DNA of 64,000 nucleotides from Sphingomonas sp. KR3-1 (GCF_040049295.1 NZ_JBDZDQ010000003.1:434001-498000); one strand, 5' to 3'. Counted from the stretch's first letter, positions 11,322-20,876 are shown. A program made the numbers and translations. The notes: a model not told the origin generated them from the letters alone.

Positions 11322-11462
11322 AGCCCCTCCCCTTCCGGGGAGGAGTTAGGGGTGGGGTAGCGGCGGCGGGGCCCGATGCCCCGGCGCTGCTATTCGGGGT
11401 GAACGCGTGACGCTCGCTGCGCTCGCGATCCACCCCAACCCCTCCCTTGAAAGGGAGGGGCT
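11322..11462. repeat. Inverted pair of C-rich palindromes between suhB and efp
   Basis: A unit CCCCTCCCCTTCCGGGGAGG with a trailing AGTTAGGGGTGGGG is mirrored about 75 bases later by CCACCCCAACCCCTCCC, TTGAAA, GGGAGGGG. Together they form a large two-armed inverted repeat filling the intergenic space. Similar CCCTCCC-type pairs occur at 38165, 39474, 55443 and 63165. Confidence 0.8.
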
Positions 11463-11470
11463 AAGTGAAA

Positions 11471-12034
11471 TCAATCTGCGCGGCGGACGTAGGTCTGCTC
11501 GTACACGTCGACCACGATGCGCGTGCCCGAGGCGATGTGCGGCGGCACGAGGATGCGCACGCCATTGTCGAGCACCGCCGGCTTGTACGAAGACGAGGCC
11601 GTCTGGCCCTTAACCACGGCATCAGCCTCGACGATCGTCGCTTCGATCGTGTCGGGCAGCTGCACGCTGATCGGCTCTTCGTCGTAGAGCTCCATCACCA
11701 CGTCCATGCCGTCCTGCAGGAAGGCAGCCGCGTCGCCGAGCAGGTCGCGCGGCAGCGTGGTCTGGTCGTAGGTTTCCTTGTCCATGAAGGTCAGGATGTC
11801 GCCGTCGGCGAACAGGAACTGGAAGTCCTTGGTGTCGAGGCGCACGCGCTCCACGGTTTCCGCCGAGCGGAAGCGGACGTTGTTCTTGCGGCCGTCGCGC
11901 AGGTTCTTCATCTCGACCTGCATGTACGCACCGCCCTTGCCGGGCTGCGTATGCTGGATCTTCACGGCACGCCAGATGCCGCCTTCATATTCGATGATAT
12001 TGCCGGGACGGATGTCCACGCCGCTGATCTTCAT
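11471..12034 (-). CDS. efp: Elongation factor P
   Basis: Translation factor that relieves ribosome stalling at polyproline stretches. It has 187 residues with the three-domain EF-P layout. The modifiable tip residue is a lysine, Lys33 in QPGKGGAY. The C-terminal domain carries the signature [18 protein letters not shown] and ends near [16 protein letters not shown]. Start ATG at 12034. No epmA/epmB-type modification gene is next to it, so any modification system must be encoded elsewhere. Confidence 0.97.
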   Translation of the reverse strand: MKISGVDIRPGNIIEYEGGIWRAVKIQHTQPGKGGAYMQVEMKNLRDGRKNNVRFRSAETVERVRLDTKDFQFLFADGDILTFMDKETYDQTTLPRDLLGDAAAFLQDGMDVVMELYDEEPISVQLPDTIEATIVEADAVVKGQTASSSYKPAVLDNGVRILVPPHIASGTRIVVDVYEQTYVRRAD

Positions 12035-12138
12035 GGTCGAGACCCTGGAACTTGAGAAAGAGCTGAACGCGCGCCTTTAGCCGCGCGTCGCCGGTTCGGC
12101 AAGCGTCGCGTCGAGACGCCCTTGCCCCGCCGCTCTCG

Positions 12139-12771
12139 TCACTTCAGGTCCTTCAGCAGCGGATAGGGATTGACGTTCTGCCCCTGCCACCAGCCTTCGC
12201 CCGGCTGCATGAGCTTGATCTCGAAATGGAGATGCGGCGCCGCGCCCGCCGCGCTGCCGGTGTTGCCGACGGTGGCGATCCGCTCACCCTGACGCACCGC
12301 CTGTTTCTCGACGACCAGATAGGTGTCGAGATGCGCGTAATAGTGGATCGTTCCGCCATCGCGGGTGCGGACATAGATGGTGTGGCCGCCATTCACGCTC
12401 TCGAAGATCTTCTCGACCGTACCCGAGGCGGCGGCGAGCACCGGCGTGCCCCTGGCGGCCATGATGTCGATCGCGTGGTGTTCGCGCGCGCCATTGCCGC
12501 GACTCTGACCCCAGGTGTCGCTGAGCTGGCGCGCGGTCACTCCTTCGACCGGAATGATCAGCTGCACGCTGTCGTTGGTCGCAGCGGACGGCACGGCGTG
12601 CGCCTGGAGTACTGCCGGCGCCTGGCTGGCCGCCGCGGGAACCTCGCTGACCGGCGCAGGCGCCGTTGCCGGGCCGTTCACCGTGACCCGCACCAGCGAC
12701 AGGAACCCCGCGACCAGCAGCGCCAGCAGCACCGCCATCCCCCAGCCGAGCCGTTTCGCCCAGAGGACCAT
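12139..12771 (-). CDS. M23 family metallopeptidase (LytM domain), membrane anchored
   Basis: Putative cell-wall endopeptidase or LytM regulator. A single N-terminal hydrophobic helix (about residues 8-28, GWGMAVLLALLVAGFLSL) is followed by an Ala/Pro linker and a LytM domain. The zinc ligands are recognisable in REHHAIDIMAARG (H and D) and PHLHFE. The ATG at 12771 lies five bases after the stop of the L,D-transpeptidase gene, so the two wall-acting enzymes are in one operon. The 210 residues fit a one-domain secreted M23 peptidase. Confidence 0.9.
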   Translation of the reverse strand: MVLWAKRLGWGMAVLLALLVAGFLSLVRVTVNGPATAPAPVSEVPAAASQAPAVLQAHAVPSAATNDSVQLIIPVEGVTARQLSDTWGQSRGNGAREHHAIDIMAARGTPVLAAASGTVEKIFESVNGGHTIYVRTRDGGTIHYYAHLDTYLVVEKQAVRQGERIATVGNTGSAAGAAPHLHFEIKLMQPGEGWWQGQNVNPYPLLKDLK

Positions 12772-12776
12772 CGCGC

Positions 12777-13787
12777 CTACTCCTGGAAGACCGCCTGGGT
12801 GCCCGGCTTCACCATCAGCGCGAGCCGGGCCGCGTCCCAGTTGGTGAGGCGTATGCAGCCATGGCTCTCGGTCCGGCCGATCAGCTGCGGCTCGGGCGTG
12901 CCGTGAATACCGTAATGCTCCTTCGACAGGTCGAGCCACACCACCCCCACCGGACCGTTCGGTCCCGGCGGCAGCATCGCCGGGTCGCTGTCCTTCTTGG
13001 CATCCCAGAACAGCTTGGGGTTGTAGTGGAACTTGGGATTGGTGTCCGCACCGTTGATCTTCCAGGTACCGATCGGCAGCGGATCATGCTCGCTGCCCAT
13101 CGTCGCGCTGAACTGGGCGACCAGGCGGTCCTGCTTGTCGAACACCTTGAGCACCTTCTCGCTCTTGTCGACGACGATGTGATCGGCCTCGGGCACCTTG
13201 GCCTCGACGTTCAGGTCGTTGAGCGTCTGGCGCCATTCGGGCTTGATGCTGGCGGGATAGTCGCGCGAGGCGGGCAGCGCGTTGGGGAAGACGAACTCCG
13301 CCCCCGCCCTGATCGCGCCGCCGCCCGGATTGAGCTCCACCAGCACTTCCGGCGTGGTGTGGAACATCTCGGCCAGCTTCTCGAGCGGGCGGGTATAGGC
13401 GAGCGAAGGCAGCTTGGCCTGCAGCTCGGGATCCTTGGGTATCGGATTGACGTACGGCCCCTTGAGCGTGCCCGCGTCGAGCGTGAGCTTGCGCACCGGG
13501 CGCAGCGAGGCATAGGGCGAAAGCGCCCGCAACGTCGCACGATCGAGCTTGCCGCTGGTCTCCAGCCCCTGCGAGGTCTGGAAGCCCTTCAGCGCCGCGG
13601 TGAGCGACTGCCCCTCGCGCCCGTCGAGAATGCCCGGCGAGAAGCCGAGATGATCGAGGATCACCTGCGCGTGGAGGATCGTATAGTCGATCGGCGGCTT
13701 GCCGGAAGTTCCCGGCTGTGCGCCGGCAATGGGACCGAACGAGGCACAAGCGAGGCAGGCTGCAAATCCGAGAAATTTCCGCACCAA
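12777..13787 (-). CDS. L,D-transpeptidase (YkuD) with peptidoglycan-binding domain
   Basis: Periplasmic enzyme forming 3-3 peptidoglycan cross-links or attaching proteins to peptidoglycan. Order: signal peptide (FLGFAACLACASFGPIAGA), peptidoglycan-binding helical domain (about 35-90, DHLGFSPGILDGREG), a LysM-like middle region (about 130-170), and a C-terminal YkuD domain with HGTPEP and the catalytic Cys in SHGCIRLTNWD. The start is TTG at 13787 or the adjacent GTG at 13784; AGGAG lies at suitable distance for either. Upstream of and co-directional with the M23 peptidase. Confidence 0.92.
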   Translation of the reverse strand: MVRKFLGFAACLACASFGPIAGAQPGTSGKPPIDYTILHAQVILDHLGFSPGILDGREGQSLTAALKGFQTSQGLETSGKLDRATLRALSPYASLRPVRKLTLDAGTLKGPYVNPIPKDPELQAKLPSLAYTRPLEKLAEMFHTTPEVLVELNPGGGAIRAGAEFVFPNALPASRDYPASIKPEWRQTLNDLNVEAKVPEADHIVVDKSEKVLKVFDKQDRLVAQFSATMGSEHDPLPIGTWKINGADTNPKFHYNPKLFWDAKKDSDPAMLPPGPNGPVGVVWLDLSKEHYGIHGTPEPQLIGRTESHGCIRLTNWDAARLALMVKPGTQAVFQE

Positions 13788-13847
13788 ATCAAGCTCCTGC
13801 AGACTATGTTCCGCAAGAACAACGGCTGGAACTCGGTGTTGGTTGCC

Positions 13848-14534
13848 TTAGGCGAGCACTGCGGCGAAGGCCTTCACCGCAGCTTCCTCGTCCCCGCCCC
13901 ACACGGCGTTCGAGACCGTGAGGAAGTCGGCGCCCGCCTTCACCAGCGGTGCGGCATTGGCCGGCGTGATCCCGCCGATCGCAACGCAGGGAATCTCGAA
14001 CAGCGCCGACCACCAGCTGAGGATCACCGGCTCGGGGCGAAATTCGGTGTCCTTGGTGCTGGTCGGGTAGAAGGCGCCGAACGCGACATAGTCGGCCCCG
14101 GCCTCGCCCGCTTCCATCGCCAGATGGCGGCTGTTATGGCAGGTCACGCCGATCTGGGCCTGGGGGCCGAGCTCGGAGCGGGCTTCGCGCGGGTCGCCAT
14201 CGCCCTGCCCCAGATGCACGCCGTCCGCGCCCAGGCGCTTGGCCAGGCTGACGCTGTCATTGACCAGGAACGCCACATCGGCGTCGGCGCAGATCTTCTG
14301 CAGCGGCTCGGCCAGCCGCGCCGCCTCGTGCTGGTCGACGCCCTTCACGCGGAACTGGAACGCCGCCACCGGTCCGGCGCCGAGCGCGCGCTTCAGCCGC
14401 TCGGGGAACGCGCCGGTCACATCGAGCGGCGAGATCAGGTAGAGCTGGCACGGCGGACGGCGCAGGTCGCGCACGAACTGGTCGGCGAAATTGGGGTCGA
14501 GCGGCGGCAGGCCATCATCATCGAAGTCGGTCAT
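13848..14534 (-). CDS. thiE: Thiamine phosphate synthase (ThiE-like)
   Basis: Joins HMP pyrophosphate and the thiazole phosphate to make thiamine phosphate. The TIM-barrel signature motifs are visible: VNDSVSLAKRLGADGVHLGQ (diphosphate/thiazole binding), GVTCHN, ADYVAFGAFYPTSTK and VAIGGITPANA. It has 228 residues, slightly longer than average from an acidic leader. No TPP riboswitch was seen upstream, and no other thiamine gene is nearby. Some family members are TenI-like rather than true ThiE. Confidence 0.88.
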   Translation of the reverse strand: MTDFDDDGLPPLDPNFADQFVRDLRRPPCQLYLISPLDVTGAFPERLKRALGAGPVAAFQFRVKGVDQHEAARLAEPLQKICADADVAFLVNDSVSLAKRLGADGVHLGQGDGDPREARSELGPQAQIGVTCHNSRHLAMEAGEAGADYVAFGAFYPTSTKDTEFRPEPVILSWWSALFEIPCVAIGGITPANAAPLVKAGADFLTVSNAVWGGDEEAAVKAFAAVLA

Positions 14535-14642
14535 CCTGGCTGCCTTAGCGGCATCCGCGCGAACGCACCATAACGGCGATGCGATACTGGCGCGAAAGGC
14601 GATGCTCGGGCATTATCGCAGCGAATGGCGGAGGGGGGACGC

Positions 14643-15131
14643 ATGTTCGGAATGTTCAAATGGCCGATCTGCCGTGCTGGCCGGGGCGCGATGTTCCTGT
14701 GGCTGGTGCTCGGAAGCGTCGGGTTCGGCGTGATCAAGTTCGTGGCGTTCCAGCAGATCGATCTCATGATCCAGCTCGGCTTTCGCTTCGATGCGCTGAG
14801 CCGGTACACGCGCTTCCCGCTCTGGTATATTGCGCTCGAATGCGCCTTCGACATCGCGCTCGTCTTTGTCGCGATCGCGCGGCTGCACGACATCGGCAAG
14901 CCGGCCTGGTGGCTGGCGGCGCTGGTCGGGATTGCGGGGCTCGCCGCGGTCCCCGGGCTCGGTTTCCTCATTCTGGTAGCGCTGGTGCTGTGGCTGGCGC
15001 TGCTGTTCTGGCCCGGCACCTTCGGCCCCAACGCCTATGGCGCGCATCCGCTCGGCTGGGAATCGCGTGCGCAATATGAAGCGCAGATGCAGGCGCTGCG
15101 CGATCACGTTCCGCCGGGCAAGACCTCCTAG
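14643..15131 (+). CDS. DUF805 family membrane protein
   Basis: A 162-residue protein with about four hydrophobic helices. The DUF805 hallmark is the segment IARLHDIGKPAWWLA between helices 2 and 3 and the C-terminal FWPGTFGPNAYG. Function unknown in the family. The ATG at 14643 is preferred over one 18 bases upstream because GAGGGG lies seven bases before it. It is convergent with the methyltransferase gene, whose end it overlaps by four bases. Confidence 0.88.
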   Translation: MFGMFKWPICRAGRGAMFLWLVLGSVGFGVIKFVAFQQIDLMIQLGFRFDALSRYTRFPLWYIALECAFDIALVFVAIARLHDIGKPAWWLAALVGIAGLAAVPGLGFLILVALVLWLALLFWPGTFGPNAYGAHPLGWESRAQYEAQMQALRDHVPPGKTS

Positions 15132-15793
15132 GCCAGCACCCGCGCCAGCAGGAACCCGTCCCACCCCTTGGCGCCCACGGTCTGGATCGCGGTCGCATCG
15201 AGCCGCGGCTCCTTCGACACGGCATCGAACAGCGCCTGGGTGCCGAGCACGCTGGGATCGGTGCTCGCCGTGTCGAGGATCCTGCCGTCGCGGACCACAT
15301 TGTCGACCACGATCAGGCTGCCCGGGCGCGTGAGCATCAGCGCGGCCTGGAGATAGGCGACATTGCTGGGCTTGTCGGCATCGATGAACACCAGGTCGAA
15401 CGGCGCCTCGTCCGCCGCCACCATCGCGCCCAGGCTGTGCACCGCCGGGCCGACGCGCACCTCGCAACGCTCGTCCAGGCCGGCGCGCGCGAGGTTGGCC
15501 CGCGCGACCGCGGCATAATGCGGCTCGAGCTCGAGCGTCACCAGCTGGCCGTCTTCAGGCAGCGCGCGGCCGAGCCAGATCGTCGAATAGCCGCCCAGCG
15601 TGCCCACTTCGAGGATACGCCGTGCCCCGACCATCCGGGCGTACAGCTGGAGCATCTTGCCCTGCGCCGCCGACACGTCGATCGGCGGCAGTCCCTCGGC
15701 GGCATTATGGTCGAGCGCCGCCGCCAGCGCCGCGTCCTCCGCGATCAGATGCGCGCCGATATAGGCATCGACGATCGCCGAGGCAGCGCTCAT
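15128..15793 (-). CDS. SAM-dependent O-methyltransferase (class I, COMT-like)
   Basis: A 221-residue methyltransferase of the catechol/caffeoyl-CoA type. The SAM-binding motif is RILEVGTLGGYSTIWLGRAL (about residues 60-80), with the acidic motif LVTLELEPHY and the metal-site strand FDLVFIDADKP. Soluble, no signal peptide. Its ATG overlaps the stop of the upstream quinol-monooxygenase-like gene, so the two are coupled. A shared role in modifying or detoxifying quinone/catechol compounds is inference. Confidence 0.9.
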   Translation of the reverse strand: MSAASAIVDAYIGAHLIAEDAALAAALDHNAAEGLPPIDVSAAQGKMLQLYARMVGARRILEVGTLGGYSTIWLGRALPEDGQLVTLELEPHYAAVARANLARAGLDERCEVRVGPAVHSLGAMVAADEAPFDLVFIDADKPSNVAYLQAALMLTRPGSLIVVDNVVRDGRILDTASTDPSVLGTQALFDAVSKEPRLDATAIQTVGAKGWDGFLLARVLA

Positions 15794-16179
15794 CCCGGGA
15801 TGCCCATGCCGGCCACGGGCCGCGTCTCGACATGCATGTCGAACCCCGCGATCAGCGGCCGGCCCTTGGCGATCGCTTCCTGCACGGCGGGCAGCTTGAG
15901 CGAGGCGGCGTGGTCGTCCTTGGTCTTCCACACCTCGGTGATCCAGATGCCGTCGGCATCCTGCACATCCTCGGCGACCAGATAGGCGAGGCAGCCCGGC
16001 ATGTCGGCCGTGCCGGCGCCCAGCAGCGCCACCAGCTCGGCGCGCTTGCCCGGCTGCGCCTTGATCTTGCCGATCAGGCCATAGAGCGCGACTTCTTCCA
16101 TGCGGAACTCCCCAGCAAGCGCCGGCCCGCCGAGCATCGCGAGGGCAAGCCCCGCCAGGACGGGCCGGCGGCCGATCAT
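15790..16179 (-). CDS. Secreted quinol monooxygenase-like protein (ABM domain)
   Basis: 129 residues with a Tat/Sec-like leader MIGRRPVLAGLALAMLGGPALA and a small antibiotic-biosynthesis-monooxygenase (YgiN-like) domain: LIGKIKAQPGKRAELVALL, then GCLAYLVAEDVQDADGIWI, then EVWKTKDDHAASL and the C-terminal helix. The family uses a dimeric ferredoxin-like fold to oxidise quinols without cofactors. An exported copy is less usual. Overlaps fba downstream boundary by four bases and the methyltransferase by four, so it forms an operon with both. Confidence 0.85.
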   Translation of the reverse strand: MIGRRPVLAGLALAMLGGPALAGEFRMEEVALYGLIGKIKAQPGKRAELVALLGAGTADMPGCLAYLVAEDVQDADGIWITEVWKTKDDHAASLKLPAVQEAIAKGRPLIAGFDMHVETRPVAGMGIPG

Positions 16180-17090
16180 TCCTCGTTCTTGTAGATGCGG
16201 ACGAGCTTGTCGAGCATCGCCAGCGCCTCGTCGCGCGGGCGCTGGAAGGTGTTGCGGCCGATGATCGAGCCGTTGCCGCCGCCGTCGCGGATGTCGCGCG
16301 CATCCTGGTAGACCGCATCGGCGCCCTTGGCCGCGCCACCCGAGAAGACCACCACGCGGCGGCCGGCATAGCAGCTCTGCACGACATGCTTCACGCGGGT
16401 CGCCTGGTTCGACCAGTCGGTGCCGGCATAGACCTTCTTGGCCTCTTCCTGCTCGATATGGTCGCCCGGCAGCTTCACCTTGATGATGTGCGCGCCGAGC
16501 ATCGCCGCCATGTGCGCGGCATAGGCGCCGACGTCGAGCGCCAGCTCGCCCGACTTGGGCAGCTTGCCGCCGCGCGGATAGGACCAGATCACCGTGGCGA
16601 TGCCGACCGAGGCGGCCTGGGCGCGCATCTCCTTGATCTCCTCCATCATCTCGAACACGTCGTCCGAGCCGGGATAGATGGTGAAGCCGATCGCCGAGCA
16701 GCCGAGCCGCAGCGCATCGTCGACGCCGCCGGTCACCGCCTGGTTCGCCGCGGTCGCCCAGCTGTTCGAGCTGTTGACCTTGAGGATCGTCGGGATCTGG
16801 CCGGCAAAGGTGTCGGCGCCCGCCTCGATCATGCCGAGCGGCGCGGCATAGGCGCTGAGGCCCGCATCGATCGCCAGCTGGTAATGGTAATGCGGGTCAT
16901 AGGCCGCCGGGTTCACCGCGAAGCTGCGCGCCGGGCCGTGCTCGAAGCCCTGGTCGACGGGCAGGATGATCATCTTGCCCGTGCCGCCCAGGCGGCCCTG
17001 CATCAGGATGCGGGCGAGGTTCGCCTTTACGCCGGGATTATCGGACTCGTAGTTCGCGAGAATGGCTTTGACGGCCGGGGTGATCGACAT
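16176..17090 (-). CDS. fbaB: Class I fructose-bisphosphate aldolase (DhnA/FbaB type)
   Basis: Schiff-base aldolase cleaving fructose 1,6-bisphosphate to DHAP and glyceraldehyde 3-phosphate. Of 304 residues from ATG 17090. Family landmarks include MIILPVDQGFEHGPARSF, PTILKVNSSNSW, FTIYPGSDD, and HIIKVKLPGDHI with the Schiff-base Lys in the KVKLP strand. Phosphate-binding glycine loops appear in VVFSGGAAKG and NGSIIGRNTFQRP. It shares the strand with the nearby tkt-gap-pgk genes but is separated from them by three unrelated genes. Confidence 0.92.
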   Translation of the reverse strand: MSITPAVKAILANYESDNPGVKANLARILMQGRLGGTGKMIILPVDQGFEHGPARSFAVNPAAYDPHYHYQLAIDAGLSAYAAPLGMIEAGADTFAGQIPTILKVNSSNSWATAANQAVTGGVDDALRLGCSAIGFTIYPGSDDVFEMMEEIKEMRAQAASVGIATVIWSYPRGGKLPKSGELALDVGAYAAHMAAMLGAHIIKVKLPGDHIEQEEAKKVYAGTDWSNQATRVKHVVQSCYAGRRVVVFSGGAAKGADAVYQDARDIRDGGGNGSIIGRNTFQRPRDEALAMLDKLVRIYKNEE

Positions 17091-17221
17091 TTTTGTCCCC
17101 TGATTCGTGTAGTGCAGCACCGCCCCTATCGACCCGTTCCGCAGGCGTGAAGGCTGACAACGCTGCCACCGATCACCCATTTGCGCTTGCCTTTGCTGCG
17201 GTGCAGCGCTTGAGCGGACGG

Positions 17222-18406
17222 ATGAGCGAACCCGACACGCATGATCTCGGCCCCGGCCTCACGCTTCTGATGGCCGCAGCCTGTGGGCTGATGGTCGCCA
17301 ATCTCTATTATGCGCAGACGCTGATCGACGCGATCGGGCCCGATATCGGCCTGTCGGCGGGGCTCGCCGGCGCGATCGTGACGCTCACCCAGCTCGGCTA
17401 TGGCATCGGGCTGGCGCTGATCGTGCCGCTGTCGGACCTGTACGAGAACAAGCGGCTGATCCTGCTTGCAACCGCCGGCGCGATCCTGGGCAATCTCGGC
17501 ATCGCCTTCGCCAAGGGGCCGGAGATCTTCCTCGCCGCCTCGCTGCTCACCGGCGTGTGCTCGGTCGGCGCGCAGATCCTGGTGCCGATGGCGGCGCATC
17601 TCAGCAGCGAGCAGCGCCAGGGCCGCACGATCGGCCTGGTGATGAGCGGGCTGCTCACCGGCATCATGCTCTCGCGCCCCTTCGCCAGCTTCGTGGCCGA
17701 GGTCGCCGGCTGGCGCGCGGTGTTCCTGCTCTCCGCCGGGATCATGGCGATGACCGGCGCGGCGTTGCTGTTCTGGCTCCCGCGCCGCCAGCCGCGGACC
17801 GGTCTCCACTATCGCGCGATCCTCGCCTCGCTGGTCGAGCTCCTGCGCAAGCATAGCCAGCTCCGCCTGCGCGCGATCTACCAGTCGCTGCTGTTCCTTG
17901 CCTTCAACCTGTTCTGGACCGCCGCGCCGCTGGTGCTGATCCACCGCTTCCATCTCGGGCACGGCGGCGTCGCGCTGTTCGCGCTGGCGGGCGCCGGCGG
18001 CGCGCTGGCCGCGCCGATCGCCGGGCAGCTGGCCGACAAGGGCAAGGCGAAGCTCACCACGGCCTGCGCGCTGGCGCTGCTCGCGCTGTCCTTCCTCGCG
18101 GCGGACTGGGTGGTGGCGCTGGGCAGCGTGATCGCCTTCGCGGTCACCGCGGTGCTGATCGACGCGGCGGTGCAGCTCAACCAGATCTCGGGCCAGCGGA
18201 TCATCTTCAGCCTCGATCCGCATGCGCGCGGCCGGATCAACGCGATCTACATGACGATCATGTTCGTGGTCGGCGCGCTCGGCTCGCTGGTCGGCTCGGC
18301 GAGCTACGCGACGGGCGGCTGGCCGCTCGCCGCGCTGATCGGCGCCGGCATCGGCGCGCTGCTTCTCGCCATTTTCGTGCTTTTTGATCGCCGCGCCCCG
18401 GCTTGA
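17222..18406 (+). CDS. Major facilitator superfamily transporter
   Basis: A 12-helix exporter-type MFS protein of 394 residues. The first helix [20 protein letters not shown] resembles the NLYYAQPL hallmark of YgaY/YfiS-like drug or metabolite exporters. Motif A-like residues appear after helix 2 ([17 protein letters not shown]). Substrate unknown. Start ATG 17222 is chosen because an upstream extension is not hydrophobic and would overlap the aldolase promoter; the gene is divergent from fbaB. Confidence 0.9.
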   Translation: MSEPDTHDLGPGLTLLMAAACGLMVANLYYAQTLIDAIGPDIGLSAGLAGAIVTLTQLGYGIGLALIVPLSDLYENKRLILLATAGAILGNLGIAFAKGPEIFLAASLLTGVCSVGAQILVPMAAHLSSEQRQGRTIGLVMSGLLTGIMLSRPFASFVAEVAGWRAVFLLSAGIMAMTGAALLFWLPRRQPRTGLHYRAILASLVELLRKHSQLRLRAIYQSLLFLAFNLFWTAAPLVLIHRFHLGHGGVALFALAGAGGALAAPIAGQLADKGKAKLTTACALALLALSFLAADWVVALGSVIAFAVTAVLIDAAVQLNQISGQRIIFSLDPHARGRINAIYMTIMFVVGALGSLVGSASYATGGWPLAALIGAGIGALLLAIFVLFDRRAPA

Positions 18407-18459
18407 CGCTGTCCCCCCGCCCGCGACAGGATGCGCCGGGGCACAAGGGGGACAGGATC

Positions 18460-18966
18460 ATGAGAAGCGGCATCTTCGCACTGGCGGCACTGGCCCTGCT
18501 CGGCGCGGCACCTGCGCCGAAGCCGCTGCCGATGTTCGCCTCGGTCAAGGTCGGCCAGCCCGCCCCGCCCTTCACGCTGCGGCTGATCAAGGGCGGCAAG
18601 GTCTCGCTCGACGAGCTGCGCGGCAACGTCATCGTGCTCAACTTCTGGGCGACCTGGTGCGTGCCGTGCCGCAAGGAGCTGCCGACGCTCGACACCTATT
18701 ACAAGCTGCGCAAGGACGCAGGCCTGCGCGTCTACGCGGTCACCACCGAGGATTCGGTGCCTGCCTTCAAGCTCAAGGGGCTGTTCGACGTGATGACCAT
18801 CGAGCCGGTCCGCGCGATCAAGGGCCCCTATGACGTGCTCGACAACGGCGTGCCGACCAACATCGTGATCGATCGCAAGGGCGTGGTCCGCTACGCCAAG
18901 GCCGGCGCGTTCGATCTCGACGACTTGAACGCGACACTGATCCCGCTGCTCAACGAACGGCCCTGA
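18460..18966 (+). CDS. TlpA/ResA-like periplasmic thioredoxin
   Basis: A 168-residue exported protein: signal peptide [19 protein letters not shown], then a TlpA-like thioredoxin domain with active site [11 protein letters not shown] (Cys about residue 66 and 69) and the cis-Pro strand [12 protein letters not shown]. Such proteins reduce disulfides in the periplasm, often for cytochrome c maturation or chaperoning. AAGGGGGA lies before ATG 18460. It begins 54 bases after the MFS stop, probably co-transcribed. No ccm genes are nearby to suggest a specific partner. Confidence 0.9.
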   Translation: MRSGIFALAALALLGAAPAPKPLPMFASVKVGQPAPPFTLRLIKGGKVSLDELRGNVIVLNFWATWCVPCRKELPTLDTYYKLRKDAGLRVYAVTTEDSVPAFKLKGLFDVMTIEPVRAIKGPYDVLDNGVPTNIVIDRKGVVRYAKAGAFDLDDLNATLIPLLNERP

Positions 18967-18972
18967 TCCGCC

Positions 18973-20745
18973 CTAGTGGACGGTGGCGAGGCTCCGTGCC
19001 GGGGCACCGCGCGCCGGGCTGGTACTCTCTACCTTGAACCGCGCGGCCTGGGCCGCGAGCTGCGTCACTTCGTTCGACAGCGAGCGCGAGGCGGCGGAGG
19101 TTTCCTCGACCATCGCGGCATTCTGCTGGGTGGTGCGGTCCATCGATCCGATCGCGCCGTTGATCTCGGCGATCGCGCTCGCCTGGACGGCATTGTCCGC
19201 CGCCATCCCGTCGACCAGCGCATGGACTTCGCCGACGCCGTCGCAGATCCCCGCCAGCGCGCCGTCGACGCGCTCCACCGCCGCCACCGCGGCATGGATG
19301 TCGGTCTGGGTGACGGTCAGCTGGTCGCGGGCACGCTTGGCCTCTTCCTCGGCGCGCATCGCGAGCGCGGAGACGAGATCGGCGACGACCGCGAAGCCCC
19401 TGCCCGCCTCGCCGGCGCGGCCGGCCTCGACCGCGGCGTTCATCGCCAGCACGCGCGTCTGGAAGGCGATCTTGTCGAGCCCCTCGATCACCGAGTCGAT
19501 GCCCTTGGCGCTTTCGCTCACCCGACCCATCGCCTGCACCGCCTCGTCGGTGACCTCGCGGCCGCCCCGGACGGTGCCGATCGCCTCGCTGGCGCGCGCG
19601 ACGGTCCGCGCCGCGGCTTCGGTGCTGGCGCGCAGCCGCGTATCGACCTGGTTGATCGCGGCGTTGGTCTCTTCCAGGCTCGCGGCGTTGCTCTGCGTGC
19701 GCTCGGCGAGGTTCTCGGCCGCGTCGGCGATCTCGCTCGAGCCCGAACGGATCGCCTCGGTGCTGTCGCGCACCGCGCCGATCAGCGTGCGCAGGCCCGC
19801 CAGCGCGTCGTTGAAATTGCCCTTCACCACGGCATAGCTTTCGGGGAAGTCGCCGCCGATGCTGGCGGTCAGGTCGCCCTCGGAGAGCTTGCCCAGCCCT
19901 TCGGCCAGCGTCTCGACGACGCGGCGCTGCTCGGCATCGGCAATGGCCTTGGCGGCATCGGCCGCTTCCTTGGCGAGGGCGGCATCGCGGAAGACCAGCA
20001 GCGCGCGGGCCATGTCGCCGATCTCGTCGCGGCGATCGGAGTCGGGCACCTCGACGCGGTTGTCGCCCCCGGCGAGCTTCTTCATCACCAGCGTCATGAA
20101 CACGATGGGCGACCCGAGCAGCTTGCGCAGCACCGCCCAGAGCACGCCCGCGGCAACGACCAGCGCCAGCCCGCCGAGCACGATCGAGCGCTCCTCCTCG
20201 TGGCTGGCGACGTCGATCGCGGCCAGGCTCTGCTGGACATCGTCATATTTCTCTTCGCGCAGCGCCTCGGCACCCTGGGCGAGCGAGCGCACGCCGGCGG
20301 CGGCATGCTCGTCCTGGAGCAGCTCGCGCGCCCGCGCCGCTTCGGAAGCCGACATATGGGCGAGCAGCGGCGCCACCGTCTCGGCGCGCCACTTGCCGAC
20401 GCCCTGCACCGTGCTGGCGAGCATCGCCTGGTCCTTGGCGTCGCTGAGCAGCGGCTTGAGCGCGGTCGCCGCCTTGTCGAACTGGCCGATGCTGCGCTGG
20501 AAGGCGGCGGCGTCGGCGGGATCGTCGCTCATCGTGTAGCCGCGCAGGTTCGCCACCGCGGCGAGCAGCGAATTCTCGATCTCGGAGGCGAGCGCCTGTT
20601 CCTTGTCGACCTTGCCGTTCGCCTCGGTGAGGCTGCCCACTTCGGCCGAGGTCAGGTAGACGAAGGTCATGATCGCGGCGGCGATGAGGATGACGAGCGC
20701 GAAGGCGCTGGCCAGCTTGTACGAGATCGGCAGGGACTTGGTCAT
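18973..20745 (-). CDS. Methyl-accepting chemotaxis protein
   Basis: A 590-residue receptor: transmembrane helix 1 (about 10-32), a helical periplasmic sensor of about 150 residues, helix 2 (about 190-208), a HAMP domain (GSPIVFMTLVMKKLAGGDNR), a second HAMP-like segment (about 270-320) and a cytoplasmic signalling coiled coil. The tip reads KIAFQTRVLAMNAAVEAGRA, close to but not identical with the canonical FQTNLLALNAAVEAARA. No CheA/CheW genes are adjacent. Ligand unknown. Convergent with the TlpA-like gene, only six bases apart. Confidence 0.92.
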   Translation of the reverse strand: MTKSLPISYKLASAFALVILIAAAIMTFVYLTSAEVGSLTEANGKVDKEQALASEIENSLLAAVANLRGYTMSDDPADAAAFQRSIGQFDKAATALKPLLSDAKDQAMLASTVQGVGKWRAETVAPLLAHMSASEAARARELLQDEHAAAGVRSLAQGAEALREEKYDDVQQSLAAIDVASHEEERSIVLGGLALVVAAGVLWAVLRKLLGSPIVFMTLVMKKLAGGDNRVEVPDSDRRDEIGDMARALLVFRDAALAKEAADAAKAIADAEQRRVVETLAEGLGKLSEGDLTASIGGDFPESYAVVKGNFNDALAGLRTLIGAVRDSTEAIRSGSSEIADAAENLAERTQSNAASLEETNAAINQVDTRLRASTEAAARTVARASEAIGTVRGGREVTDEAVQAMGRVSESAKGIDSVIEGLDKIAFQTRVLAMNAAVEAGRAGEAGRGFAVVADLVSALAMRAEEEAKRARDQLTVTQTDIHAAVAAVERVDGALAGICDGVGEVHALVDGMAADNAVQASAIAEINGAIGSMDRTTQQNAAMVEETSAASRSLSNEVTQLAAQAARFKVESTSPARGAPARSLATVH

Positions 20746-20801
20746 TGCGGCTCCGGTGGGGACGAACCGGGCGCCCGGACGCGCCTGTCCCCGCGTGAAG
20801 C

Positions 20802-20807
20802 ATTATA
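20802..20807 (-). promoter_or_regulatory. Candidate -10 element for the chemotaxis receptor gene
   Basis: TATAAT on the minus strand, 57 bases before the receptor ATG, just beyond the hairpin that follows pgk. No convincing -35 was seen 17 bases upstream, so it is a weak call. Confidence 0.35.
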
Positions 20808-20810
20808 GAA

Positions 20811-20834
20811 GGCCCGGCCTAGGGCGGGCCGGGA
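20811..20834 (-). terminator. Hairpin after pgk, possible terminator
   Basis: On the minus strand GGCCCG and CGGGCC form a GC stem around CCCTAGGC, followed by TTCTAT. It lies 40-65 bases after the pgk stop and before the receptor gene. The T run is poor, so termination may be partial. Confidence 0.5.
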
Positions 20835-20876
20835 CTCTACGTAAATGACGAAGAATTCATCCGGAATCCCGAGGCT

